From contig CANOQG010000006.1 of the NCBI GenBank assembly GCA_947568835.1, forward strand, positions 620,001 through 684,000: DNA of 64,000 nucleotides, in the 5' to 3' direction. The translations under genes were made by a program, and so were the position numbers. The notes under the pieces are model-generated. The model was not told the DNA's origin. It was given only the letters and a program-made list of their open reading frames with translations, and did not search any database. Below, one piece after another: positions 49,801 to 62,446 of this stretch (positions are counted from its first letter, which is position 1; each line of letters begins with the position of its first letter). Source of the DNA: Protonemura montana. Lineage: Eukaryota > Arthropoda > Insecta > Plecoptera > Nemouridae.

Positions 49801-50480
49801 CATGTCCTGCCCCATGTCCTGCCCCATGTCCCATGTCCTGCCCCATGTCCTGCCCCTTGGCCTGTCCCATTTCCTGCCCCATGTCCTGCCCCATGTCCTG
49901 CCCCATGTCCTGCCCCATGTCCTGTCCCATGTCCTGCCCCATGTCCTGCCCCATGTCTTGCCCCATGTCCCATGTCCTGCCCCATGTCCTGCCCCATGTC
50001 CTGCCCCATGTCCTGCCCTATGTACTGTCCCATGTCCTGCCCCATGTCCTGCCCCATGTCCTGCTCCATGTCCTCCCCCTGTCCTGCCTATGTCCCATGT
50101 CCTGCCCCATGTCTTGCCCCATGTCCCATGTCCTGCCCCATGTCCTGCCCCATGTCCTGCCCCATGTCCTGCCCCCTGTCCTGTGCCTTGTCCTGCCCCA
50201 TGTCCTGCCCCATGTCCTGCTCCATGTCCTCCCCCTGTCCTGCCCCATGTCCCATGTCCCATGTCCTGCCCCATGTCCTGCCCCATGTCCTGCTCTATGT
50301 CCTGCCCCATGTCCTGCCCCATGTCCCATGTCCTGTCCCATGTCTTGCCCCATGTCCCATGTCCTGCCCCATGTCCTGCCCCATGTCCTGCCCCATGTCC
50401 TGCCCTATGTCCTGTCCCATGTCCTGCCCCATGTCCTGCCCCATGTCCTGCTCCATGTCCTCCCCCTGTCCTGCCCCATG
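46451..50480 (+). repeat. 4-kb copy of about 35508-39630 with a 95-bp deletion
   Basis: The offset to 35508 onward is 10,943 bp until about 49685, then 10,848 bp, which shows a loss of 95 bp. At the breakpoint a run of plain units passes straight into CCCCCTGTCCTGCCCC. Since 95 is not a multiple of 12, the loss joined unlike units. The same junction occurs near 55557 and 61957, so the deletion preceded those copies. TAG near 48165 and TAA near 48952 are kept. Confidence 0.75.
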
Positions 50481-52414
50481 TCCCATGTCCTGCCCCATGT
50501 CATGCCCCATGTCCTGCCCCATGTCCTCCCCCTGTCCTGCCCCATGTCCCATGTCCTGCCTCATGTCCTGCCCCATGTCCTGCCCCATGTCCTACCCTAC
50601 GTCCTGCCCTATGTCCTGCCCCATGTCCTGCCCTATGTCCTGCCCCATGTCCTGCTATATGTCCTGTCCCATGTCCTGCCCCATGTCCTGCCCCATGTCC
50701 TGTCCCATGTCATGTCCCATGTCCTGCTCCATGTCCTGCCCCACGTCCTGCCCCATGTCCTGCCCTATGTCCTGCCCCATGTCCTGCCCCATGTCCTGCC
50801 CCATGTCCTGCCCCATGTCCTGCCCCATGTCCTGCCCCATGTCCTGCCCCATGTCCTGCCCCATGTCCTGCCCCATGTCTTGCCCCATGTCCCATGTCTT
50901 GCCCCTTGTCCTGCCCCATGTCCTGCCCCATATCCTGCCCTATGTCCTGTCCCATGTCGTGCCCCATGTCCTGCCCCATGTCCTGCTCCATGTCCTCCCC
51001 CTGTCCTGCCCCATGTCCCATGTCCTGCCCCATGTCCTGCCCCATGTCCTGCCCCATGTCCTGCCCTATGTCCTGTCCCATGTCCTGCCCCATGTCCTGC
51101 CCCATGTCCTGCTCCATGTCCTGCCCCATGTCCTGCCCCATGTCCCATGTCCTGCCCCATGTCCTGCCCCTTGTCCTGTCCCATTTCCTGCCCCATGTCC
51201 TGCCCCATGTCCTGCCCCATGTCCTGCCCCATGTCCTGCCCCATGTCCTGCCCCATGTCCTGCCCCATGTCTTGCCCCATGTCCCATGTCCTGCCCCATG
51301 TCCTGCCCCATGTCCTGCCCCATGTCCTGCCCTATGTACTGTCCCATGTCCTGCCCCATGTCCTGCCCCATGTCCTGCTCCATGTCATCCCCCTGTCCTG
51401 CCTTATGTCCCATGTCCTGCCCCATGTCTTGCCCCATGTCCCATGTCCTGCCCCATGTCCTGCCCCATGTCCTGCCCCATGTCCTGCCCCATCTCCTGCC
51501 CCATGTCCTGCCCCCTGTCCTGTCCCATGTCCTGCCCCATGTCCTGCCCCATGTCCTGCTCCATGTCCTCCCCCTGTCCTGCCCCATGTCCCATGTCCCA
51601 TGTCCTGCCCCATGTCCTGCCCCATGTCCTGCTCCATGTCCTGCCCCATGTCCTGCCCCATGTCCCATGTCCTGCCCCATGTCTTGCCCCATGTCCCATG
51701 TCCTGCCCCATGTCCTGCCCCATGTCCTGCCCCATGTCCTGCCCTATGTCCTGTCCCATGTCCTGCCCCATGTCCTGCCCCATGTCCTGCTCCATGTCCT
51801 CCCCTTGTCCTGCCCCATGTCCCATGTCCTGCCCCATGTCCTGCCCCATGTCCTGCCCCATGTCCTGCCCTATGTCCTGTCCCATGTCCTGCCCCATGTC
51901 CTGCCCCATGTTCTGCTCCATGTCCTGCCCCATGTCCTGCCCCATGTCCCATGTCCTGCCCCATGTCCTGCCCCTTGTCCTGTCCCATTTCCTGCCCCAT
52001 GTCCTGCCCCATGTCCTGCCCCATGTCCTGCCCCATGTCCTGCCCCATGTCCTGCCCCATGTCCTGCCCCATGTCCTGCCCCATGTCCTGTCCCATGTCC
52101 TGCCCCATGTCATGCCCCATGTCCTGCCCCATGTCCTCCCCCTGTCCTGCCCCATGTCCCATGTCCTGTCCCATGTCATGCCCCATGTCCTGCCCCATGT
52201 CCTGCCCCATGTCCTGCCCCATGTCCTACCCTATGTCCTGCCCCATGTCCTGCCCCATGTCCTGCCCTATGTCCTGCCCCATGTCCTGCCCTATGTCCTG
52301 TCCCATGTCCTGCCCCATGTCCTGCCCCATGTCCTGTCCCATGTTTTGTCCCATGTCCTGCTCCATGTCCTGCCCCACGTCCTGCCCCATGTCCTGCCCT
52401 ATGTCCTGCCCCAT
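50481..52414 (+). repeat. Mosaic satellite segment
   Basis: About 50590-50885 resembles the 43.76-44.05 kb type with the single 84-bp sub-repeat and private variants (CTACGTCC near 50596, GCTATATGTCC near 50653). About 50885-51290 follows the 46.45-46.85 kb type. From about 51290 to 52190 it follows 48157-49033 with a gain of two units (offset near 3,133 bp). The CATCTCC variant near 51490 and the CATGTTTTGTCCC variant near 52343 were not noticed outside this segment. No gene or foreign element is visible. Confidence 0.6.
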
Positions 52415-55400
52415 GTCCTGCCCCATGTCCTGCCCCATGTCCTGCCCCATGTCCTGCCCCATGTCCTGACCCATGTCCTGCCCCATGTCTTGCCCCATGT
52501 CTTGCCCCATGTCCCAAGTCCTGCCCCTTGTCCTGCCCCATGTCCTGCCCCATATCCTGCCCTATGTCCTGTCCCATGTCCTGCCCCATGTCCTGCCCCA
52601 TGTCCTGCTCCATGTCCTCCCCCTGTCCTGCCCCATGTCCCATGTCCTGCCCCATGTCCTGCCCCATGTCCTGCCCCATGTCCTGCTCTATGTCCTGTCC
52701 CATGTCCTGCCCTATGTCCTGCCCCATGTCCTGCTTCATGTCCTGCCCCATGTCCTGCCCCATGTCCCATGTCCTGCCCCATGTCCTGCCCCTTGTCCTG
52801 TCCCATTTCCTGCCCCATGTCCTGCCCCATGTCCTGCCCTATGTCCTGCCCCATGTCCTGCCCTATGTCCTGCCCCATGTCCTGCCCTATGTCCTGCCCA
52901 ATGTCCTGCCCTATGTTCTGTCCCATGTCCTGCCCCATGTCCTGCCCCATGTCCTGCCCCATGTCCTGCCCCATGTCCTGCCCCATGTCCTGCCCATGTC
53001 CTGCCCCATGTCCTGCCCCATGTCCTGCCCCATGTCCTGCCCCATGTCTTGCCCCATGTCCCATGTCCTGCCCCTTGTCCTGCCCCATGTCCTGCCCCAT
53101 ATCCTGCCCTATGTCCTGTCCCATGTCCTGCCCCATGTCCTGCCCCATGTCCTGCTCCATGTCCTCCCCCTGTCCTGCCCCATGTCCCATGTCCTGCCCC
53201 ATGTCCTGCTCCATGTCCTGCCCCATGTCCTGCCCTATGTCCTGTCCCATGTCCTGCCCCATGTCCTGCCCCATGTCCTGCTCCATGTCCTGCCCCATGT
53301 CCTGCCCCATGTCCCATGTCCTGCCCCATGTCCTGCCCCTTGTCCTGTCCCATTTTCTGCCCCATGTCCTGCCCCATGTCCTGCCCCATGTCCTGCCCCA
53401 TGTCCTGCCCCATGTCCTGCCCCATGTCCTGCCCCATGTCTTGCCCTATGTCCCATGTCCTGCCCCATGTCCTGACCCATGTCCTGCCCCAAGTCCTGCC
53501 CTATGTACTCTCCCATGTCCTGCCCCATGTCCTGCCCCATGTCCTGCTCCATGTCATCCCCCTGTCCTGCCTTATGTCCCATGTCCTGCCCCATGTCTTG
53601 CCCCATTTCCCATGTCCTGCCCCATTTCCTGCCCCATGTCCTGCCCCATGTCCTGCCCCCTGTCCTGTCCCATGTCCTGCCCCATGTCCTGCCCCATGTC
53701 CTGCTCCATGTCCTCCCCCTGTCCTGCCCCATGTCCCATGTCCCATGTTTTCCCCATGTCCTGCCCCATGTCCTGCTCCATGTCCTGCCCCATGTCCTGC
53801 CCCATGTCCCATGTCCTGCCCCATGTCTTGCCCCATGTCCCATGTCCTGCCCCATGTCCTGCCCCATGTCCTGCCCCATGTTCTGCCCTATGTCCTGTCC
53901 CATGTCCTGCCCCATGTCCTGCCCCATGTGCTGCTCCATGTCCTCCCCTTGTCCTGCCCCATGTCCCATGTCCTGCCCCATGTCCTGTCCCATGTCCTGC
54001 CCCATGTCCTGCCCCATGTTCTGCTCCATGTTCTGCCCCATGTCCTGCCCCATGTCCTATGTCCTGCCCCATGTCCTGCCCCTTGTCCTGTCCCATTTCC
54101 TGCCCCATGTCCTGCCCCATGTCCTGCCCCATGTCCTGCCCCATGTCCTGCCCCATGTCCTGCCCCATGTCCTGCCCCATGTCTTGCCCCATGTCCCGAG
54201 TCCTGCCCCATGTCCTGCCCCATGTCCTGCCCCATGTCCTGCCCTATGAACTGTCCCATGTCCTGCCCCATGTCCTGCCCCATGACCTACTCCATGTCCT
54301 CCCCCTGTCCTGCCCCATGTCCCATGTCCTGCCCCATGTCTTGCCCCATGTCCCATGTCCTGCCCCATGTAATGCCCCATGTCCTGCCCCATGTCCTGCC
54401 CCCTGTCCTGTCCCATGTCCTGCACCATGTCCCGCCCCATGTCCTGCTCCATGTCCTCCCCCTGTCCTGCCCCATGTCCCATGTCCCATGTCCTGCCCCA
54501 TGTCCTGCCCCATGTCCTGCTCCATGTCCTGCCCCATGTCCTGCCCCATGTCCCATGTCCTGCCCCATGTCTTGCCCCATGTCTTGCCCCATGTCCCATG
54601 TCCTGCCCCATGTCCTGCCCCATGTCCTGCCCCATGTCCTGCCCTATGTCCTGTCCCATGTCCTGCCCCATGTCCTGCCCCATGTCCTGCTCCATGTCCT
54701 CCCCCTGTCCTGCCCCATGTCCCATGTCCTGCCCCATGTCCTGCCCCATGTCCTGCCCCATGTCCTGCCCTATGTCCTGTCCCATGTCCTGCCCCATGTC
54801 CTGCCCCATGTCCTGCTCCATGTCCTGCCCCCTGTCCTGTCCCATGTCCTGCACTATGTCCCGCCCCATGTCCTGCTCCATGCCCTCCCCCTGTCCTGCC
54901 CCATGTCCCATGTCCCATGTCCTGCCCCATGTCCTGCCCCATGTCCTGCTCCATGTCCTGCCCCATGTCCTGCCCCATGTCCCATGTCCTGCCCCATGTC
55001 TTGCCCCATGTCTTGACCCATGTCCCATGTCCTGCCCCATGTCCTGCCCCTTGTCCTGTCCCATTTCCTGCCCCATGTCCTGCCCCATGTCCTGCCCCAT
55101 GTCCTTCTCCATGTCCTGCCCCATGTCCTGCCCCATGTCCTGCCCCATGTCTTGCCCCATGTCCCATGTCCTGCCCCATGTCCTGCCCCATGTCCTGCCC
55201 CATGTCCTGCCCTATGTACTGTCCCATGTCCTGCCCCATGTCCTGCCCCATGTCCTGCTCCATGTCATCCCCCTGTCCTGCCCCATGTCCCATGTCCTGC
55301 CCCATGTCTTGCCCCATGTCCCATGTCCTGCCCCATGTCCTGCCCCATGTCCTGCCCCATGTCCTGCCCCCTGTCCTGTCCCATGTCCTGCCCCATGTCC

Positions 55401-56046
55401 TGCCCCATGTCCTGCTCCATGTCCCCCCCCTGTCCTGCCCCATGTCCCATGTCCTGCCCCATGTCCTGCCCCATGTCCTGCTCCATGTCCTGCCCCATGT
55501 CCTGCCCCATGTCCCATGTCCTGCCCCATGTCTTGCCCCATGTCCCATGTCCTGCCCCCTGTCCTGCCCCATGTCCCATGTCCTGCCCCATGTCCTGCCC
55601 CATGTCCTGCCCCATGTCCTGCCCTATGTCCTGTCCCATGTCCTGCCCCATGTCCTGCCCCATGTTCTGCTCCATGTCCTGCCCCATGTCCTGCCCCATG
55701 TCCCATGTCCTGCCCCATGTCCTGCCCCTTGGCCTGTCCCATTTCCTGCCCCATGTCCTGCCCCATGTCCTGCCCCATGTCCTGCCCCATGTCCTGTCCC
55801 ATGTCCTGCCCCATGTCCTGCCCCATGTCTTGCCCCATGTCCCATGTCCTGCCCCATGTCCTGCCCCATGTCCTGCCCCATGTCCTGCCCTATGTACTGT
55901 CCCATGTCCTGCCCCATGTCCTGCCCCATGTCCTGCTCCATGTCCTCCCCCTGTCCTGCCTATGTCCCATGTCCTGCCCCATGTCTTGCCCCATGTCCCA
56001 TGTCCTGCCCCATGTCCTGCCCCATGTCCTGCCCCATGTCCTGCCC
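52415..56046 (+). repeat. 3.63-kb block B, copy 1
   Basis: This block recurs at about 58815-62446 with a constant offset of 6,400 bp and no indel. I noticed three base differences: A against T near 53492 (CCCAAGTCC/CCCATGTCC), C against T near 54884, and T against C near 55109. The left part (about 53480-54300) is the most diverged satellite in the window. The right part (from about 55017) is a copy of 49145 onward at an offset of 5,872 bp and carries the same 95-bp deletion junction. Confidence 0.88.
53480..54300 (+). repeat. Most diverged satellite segment (inside block B)
   Basis: Units here carry many changes that I did not see elsewhere except in the 6,400-bp partner at about 59880-60700. 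They include TGTACTCTCCC near 53507, CATGTTTTCCCC near 53746, CATGTGCTGCTCC near 53927, CATGTCCCGAGTCC near 54192, CTATGAACTGTCC near 54246 and CATGACCTACTCC near 54285. It probably represents an older part of the array that escaped homogenisation until the recent block duplication. Confidence 0.65.
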
Positions 56047-58814
56047 CCTGTCCTGTGCCTTGTCCTGCCCCATGTCCTGCCCCATGTCCTGCTCCATGTC
56101 CTCCCCCTGTCCTGCCCCATGTCCCATGTCCCATGTCCTGCCCCATGTCCTGCCCCATGTCCTGCTCTATGTCCTGCCCCATGTCCTGCCCCATGTCCCA
56201 TGTCCTGCCCCATGTCTTGCCCCATGTCCCATGTCCTGCCCCATGTCCTGCCCCATGTCCTGCCCCATGTCCTGCCCTATGTCCTGTCCCATGTCCTGCC
56301 CCATGTCCTGCCCCATGTCCTGCTCCATGTCCTCCCCCTGTCCTGCCCCATGTCCCATGTCCTGCCCCATGTCATGCCCCATGTTCTGCCCCATGTCCTC
56401 CCCCTGTCCTGCCCCATGTCCCATGTCCTGCCTCATGTCCTGCCCCATGTCCTGCCCTATGTCCTGCCCCATGTCCTGCCCCATGTCATGCCCCATGTCC
56501 TGCCCCATGTCCTCCCCCTGTCCTGCCCCGTGTCCCATGTCCTGCCTCATGTCCTGCCCCATGTCCTGCCCTATGTCCTGCCCCATGTCCTGCCCCATGT
56601 CCTGCCCCATGTCCTACTCTATGTCCTGCCCTATGTCCTGCCCCATGTCCTGCCCTATGTCCTGCCCCATGTCCTGCCCTATGTCCTGTCCCATGTCCTG
56701 CCCCATGTCCTGCCCCATGTCCTGTCCCATGTCATGTCCCATGTCCTGCTCCATGTCCTGCCCCACGTCCTGCCCCATGTACTGCCCTATGTCCTGCCCC
56801 ATGTCCTGCCCCATGTCCTGCCCCATGTCCTGCCCCATGTCCTGCCCCATGTCCTGCCCCATGTCCTGCCCCATGTCCTGCCCCATGTCCTGCCCCATGT
56901 CTTGCCCCATGTCCCATGTCTTGCCCCTTGTCCTGCCCCATGTCCTGCCCCATATCCTGCCCTATGTCCTGTCCCATGTCGTGCCCCATGTCCTGCCCCA
57001 TGTCCTGCTCCATGTCCTCCCCCTGTCCTGCCCCATGTCCCATGTCCTGCCCAATGTCCTGCCCCATGTCCTGCCCCATGTCCTGCCCTATGTCCTATCC
57101 CATGTCCTGCCCCATGTCCTGCCCCATGTCCTGCTCCATGTCCTGCCCCATGTCCTGCCCCATGTCCCATGTCCTGCCCCATGTCCTGCCCTTTGTCCTG
57201 TCCCATTTCCTGCCCCATGTCCTGCCCCATGTCCTGCCCCATGTCCTGCCCCATGTCCTGCCCCATGTCCTGCCCCATGTCCTGCCCCATGTCTTGCCCC
57301 ATGTCCCATGTCCTGCCCCATGTCCTGCCCCATGTCCTGCACCATGTCCTGCCCAATGTACTGTCCCATGTCCTGCCCCATGTCCTGCCCCATGTCATGC
57401 CCCATGTCCTGCCCCATGTCCTCCCCCTGTCCTCCCCATGTCCCATGTCCTGTCCCATGTCCTGCCCCATGTCCTGCCCTATGTCCTGTCCCATGTCCTG
57501 CCCCATGTCCTGCCCCATGTCCTGCTCCATGTCCTGCCCCATGTCCTGCCCCATGTCCCATGTCCTGCCCCATGTCCTGCCCCATGTCCTGCCCCATGTC
57601 TTGCCCTATGTCTTGCCCCATGTCCCAAGTCCTGCCCCTTGTCCTGCCCCATGTCCTGCCCCATATCCTGCCCTATGTCCTGTCCCATATCCTGCCCCAT
57701 GTCCTGCCCCATGTCCTGATCCATGTCATCCCCCTGTCCTGCCCCATGTCCCATGTCCTGCCCCATGTCCTGCCCCATGTCCTGCCCCATGTCCTGCCCT
57801 ATGTCCTGTCCCATGTCCTGCCCCATGTCCTGCCCCATGTCCTGCTCCATGTCCTGCCCCATGTCCTGCCCCATGTCCCATGTCCTGCCCCATGTCCTGC
57901 CCCTTGTCCTGTCCCATTTCCTGCCCCATGTCCTGCCCCATGTCCTGCCCTATGTCCTGCCCCATGTCCTGCCCTATGTCCTGCCCCATGTCCTGCCCTA
58001 TGTCCTGCCCAATGTCCTGCCCTATGTCCTGTCCCATGTCCTGCCCCATGTCCTGCCCCATGTCCTGTCCCATGTCATGTCCCATGTCCTGCTCCATGTC
58101 CTGCCCCACGTCCTGCCCCATGTCCTGCCCTATGTCCTGCCACATGTCCTGCCCCATGTCCTGCCCCATGTCCTGCCCCATGTCCTGCCCATGTCCTGCC
58201 CCATGTCCTGCCCCATGTCCTGCCCCATGTCCTGCCCCATGTCTTGCCCCATGTCCCATGTCCTGCCCCTTGTCCTGCCCCATGTCCTGCCCCATATCCT
58301 GCCCTATGTCCTGTCCCATGTCCTGCCCCATGTCCTGCCCCATGTCCTGCCCCATTTCCTGCCCCATGTCCTGCCCTATGTCCTGTCCCATGTCCTGCCC
58401 CATGTCCTGCCCCATGTCCTGCTCCATGTCCTGCCCCATGTCCTGCCCCATGTCCCATGTCCTGCCCCATGTCCTGCCCCTTGTCCTGTCCCATTTCCTG
58501 CCCCATGTCCTGCCCCATGTCCTGCCCCATGTCCTGCCCCATGTCCTGCCCCATGTCCTGCCCCATGTCCTGCCCCATGTCTTGCCCCATGTCCCATGTC
58601 CTGCCCTAGGTCCTGCCCCATGTCCTGCCCCATGTCCTGCCCTATGTACTGTCCCATGTCCTGCCCCATGTCCTGCCCCATGTCCTGCTCCATGTCATCC
58701 CCCTGTCCTGCCTTATGTCCCATGTCCTGCCCTATGTCTTGCCCCATGTCCCATGTCCTGCCCCATGTCCTGCCCTATGTCCTGCCCCATGTCCTGCCCC
58801 CTGTCCTGTCCCAT
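56047..58814 (+). repeat. Copy of about 45580-48370
   Basis: This stretch matches 45700-48357 at an offset of 10,467 bp, which becomes 10,443 bp after a 24-bp loss near 57460. It includes the doubled 114-bp sub-repeat near 56364, the single 84-bp sub-repeat near 56730, CTGATCC near 57719 and the TAG variant near 58607. It separates the two copies of block B and shares its flank type with the left neighbour of block B. Confidence 0.75.
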
Positions 58815-61800
58815 GTCCTGCCCCATGTCCTGCCCCATGTCCTGCCCCATGTCCTGCCCCATGTCCTGACCCATGTCCTGCCCCATGTCTTGCCCCATGT
58901 CTTGCCCCATGTCCCAAGTCCTGCCCCTTGTCCTGCCCCATGTCCTGCCCCATATCCTGCCCTATGTCCTGTCCCATGTCCTGCCCCATGTCCTGCCCCA
59001 TGTCCTGCTCCATGTCCTCCCCCTGTCCTGCCCCATGTCCCATGTCCTGCCCCATGTCCTGCCCCATGTCCTGCCCCATGTCCTGCTCTATGTCCTGTCC
59101 CATGTCCTGCCCTATGTCCTGCCCCATGTCCTGCTTCATGTCCTGCCCCATGTCCTGCCCCATGTCCCATGTCCTGCCCCATGTCCTGCCCCTTGTCCTG
59201 TCCCATTTCCTGCCCCATGTCCTGCCCCATGTCCTGCCCTATGTCCTGCCCCATGTCCTGCCCTATGTCCTGCCCCATGTCCTGCCCTATGTCCTGCCCA
59301 ATGTCCTGCCCTATGTTCTGTCCCATGTCCTGCCCCATGTCCTGCCCCATGTCCTGCCCCATGTCCTGCCCCATGTCCTGCCCCATGTCCTGCCCATGTC
59401 CTGCCCCATGTCCTGCCCCATGTCCTGCCCCATGTCCTGCCCCATGTCTTGCCCCATGTCCCATGTCCTGCCCCTTGTCCTGCCCCATGTCCTGCCCCAT
59501 ATCCTGCCCTATGTCCTGTCCCATGTCCTGCCCCATGTCCTGCCCCATGTCCTGCTCCATGTCCTCCCCCTGTCCTGCCCCATGTCCCATGTCCTGCCCC
59601 ATGTCCTGCTCCATGTCCTGCCCCATGTCCTGCCCTATGTCCTGTCCCATGTCCTGCCCCATGTCCTGCCCCATGTCCTGCTCCATGTCCTGCCCCATGT
59701 CCTGCCCCATGTCCCATGTCCTGCCCCATGTCCTGCCCCTTGTCCTGTCCCATTTTCTGCCCCATGTCCTGCCCCATGTCCTGCCCCATGTCCTGCCCCA
59801 TGTCCTGCCCCATGTCCTGCCCCATGTCCTGCCCCATGTCTTGCCCTATGTCCCATGTCCTGCCCCATGTCCTGACCCATGTCCTGCCCCATGTCCTGCC
59901 CTATGTACTCTCCCATGTCCTGCCCCATGTCCTGCCCCATGTCCTGCTCCATGTCATCCCCCTGTCCTGCCTTATGTCCCATGTCCTGCCCCATGTCTTG
60001 CCCCATTTCCCATGTCCTGCCCCATTTCCTGCCCCATGTCCTGCCCCATGTCCTGCCCCCTGTCCTGTCCCATGTCCTGCCCCATGTCCTGCCCCATGTC
60101 CTGCTCCATGTCCTCCCCCTGTCCTGCCCCATGTCCCATGTCCCATGTTTTCCCCATGTCCTGCCCCATGTCCTGCTCCATGTCCTGCCCCATGTCCTGC
60201 CCCATGTCCCATGTCCTGCCCCATGTCTTGCCCCATGTCCCATGTCCTGCCCCATGTCCTGCCCCATGTCCTGCCCCATGTTCTGCCCTATGTCCTGTCC
60301 CATGTCCTGCCCCATGTCCTGCCCCATGTGCTGCTCCATGTCCTCCCCTTGTCCTGCCCCATGTCCCATGTCCTGCCCCATGTCCTGTCCCATGTCCTGC
60401 CCCATGTCCTGCCCCATGTTCTGCTCCATGTTCTGCCCCATGTCCTGCCCCATGTCCTATGTCCTGCCCCATGTCCTGCCCCTTGTCCTGTCCCATTTCC
60501 TGCCCCATGTCCTGCCCCATGTCCTGCCCCATGTCCTGCCCCATGTCCTGCCCCATGTCCTGCCCCATGTCCTGCCCCATGTCTTGCCCCATGTCCCGAG
60601 TCCTGCCCCATGTCCTGCCCCATGTCCTGCCCCATGTCCTGCCCTATGAACTGTCCCATGTCCTGCCCCATGTCCTGCCCCATGACCTACTCCATGTCCT
60701 CCCCCTGTCCTGCCCCATGTCCCATGTCCTGCCCCATGTCTTGCCCCATGTCCCATGTCCTGCCCCATGTAATGCCCCATGTCCTGCCCCATGTCCTGCC
60801 CCCTGTCCTGTCCCATGTCCTGCACCATGTCCCGCCCCATGTCCTGCTCCATGTCCTCCCCCTGTCCTGCCCCATGTCCCATGTCCCATGTCCTGCCCCA
60901 TGTCCTGCCCCATGTCCTGCTCCATGTCCTGCCCCATGTCCTGCCCCATGTCCCATGTCCTGCCCCATGTCTTGCCCCATGTCTTGCCCCATGTCCCATG
61001 TCCTGCCCCATGTCCTGCCCCATGTCCTGCCCCATGTCCTGCCCTATGTCCTGTCCCATGTCCTGCCCCATGTCCTGCCCCATGTCCTGCTCCATGTCCT
61101 CCCCCTGTCCTGCCCCATGTCCCATGTCCTGCCCCATGTCCTGCCCCATGTCCTGCCCCATGTCCTGCCCTATGTCCTGTCCCATGTCCTGCCCCATGTC
61201 CTGCCCCATGTCCTGCTCCATGTCCTGCCCCCTGTCCTGTCCCATGTCCTGCACTATGTCCCGCCCCATGTCCTGCTCCATGTCCTCCCCCTGTCCTGCC
61301 CCATGTCCCATGTCCCATGTCCTGCCCCATGTCCTGCCCCATGTCCTGCTCCATGTCCTGCCCCATGTCCTGCCCCATGTCCCATGTCCTGCCCCATGTC
61401 TTGCCCCATGTCTTGACCCATGTCCCATGTCCTGCCCCATGTCCTGCCCCTTGTCCTGTCCCATTTCCTGCCCCATGTCCTGCCCCATGTCCTGCCCCAT
61501 GTCCTTCCCCATGTCCTGCCCCATGTCCTGCCCCATGTCCTGCCCCATGTCTTGCCCCATGTCCCATGTCCTGCCCCATGTCCTGCCCCATGTCCTGCCC
61601 CATGTCCTGCCCTATGTACTGTCCCATGTCCTGCCCCATGTCCTGCCCCATGTCCTGCTCCATGTCATCCCCCTGTCCTGCCCCATGTCCCATGTCCTGC
61701 CCCATGTCTTGCCCCATGTCCCATGTCCTGCCCCATGTCCTGCCCCATGTCCTGCCCCATGTCCTGCCCCCTGTCCTGTCCCATGTCCTGCCCCATGTCC

Positions 61801-62446
61801 TGCCCCATGTCCTGCTCCATGTCCCCCCCCTGTCCTGCCCCATGTCCCATGTCCTGCCCCATGTCCTGCCCCATGTCCTGCTCCATGTCCTGCCCCATGT
61901 CCTGCCCCATGTCCCATGTCCTGCCCCATGTCTTGCCCCATGTCCCATGTCCTGCCCCCTGTCCTGCCCCATGTCCCATGTCCTGCCCCATGTCCTGCCC
62001 CATGTCCTGCCCCATGTCCTGCCCTATGTCCTGTCCCATGTCCTGCCCCATGTCCTGCCCCATGTTCTGCTCCATGTCCTGCCCCATGTCCTGCCCCATG
62101 TCCCATGTCCTGCCCCATGTCCTGCCCCTTGGCCTGTCCCATTTCCTGCCCCATGTCCTGCCCCATGTCCTGCCCCATGTCCTGCCCCATGTCCTGTCCC
62201 ATGTCCTGCCCCATGTCCTGCCCCATGTCTTGCCCCATGTCCCATGTCCTGCCCCATGTCCTGCCCCATGTCCTGCCCCATGTCCTGCCCTATGTACTGT
62301 CCCATGTCCTGCCCCATGTCCTGCCCCATGTCCTGCTCCATGTCCTCCCCCTGTCCTGCCTATGTCCCATGTCCTGCCCCATGTCTTGCCCCATGTCCCA
62401 TGTCCTGCCCCATGTCCTGCCCCATGTCCTGCCCCATGTCCTGCCC
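58815..62446 (+). repeat. 3.63-kb block B, copy 2
   Basis: This is the partner of about 52415-56046 at an offset of 6,400 bp. At the left edge the sequence passes from the CTGTCCTGTCCC context into block B within a run of plain units, so the exact breakpoint is hidden. At the right edge (about 62446) copy 1 has CCCCCTGTCCTGTGCC, while copy 2 runs into CATGTCCTGTCCC and the TAA variant near 62474. At most of the sites compared the two copies agree. Confidence 0.88.
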
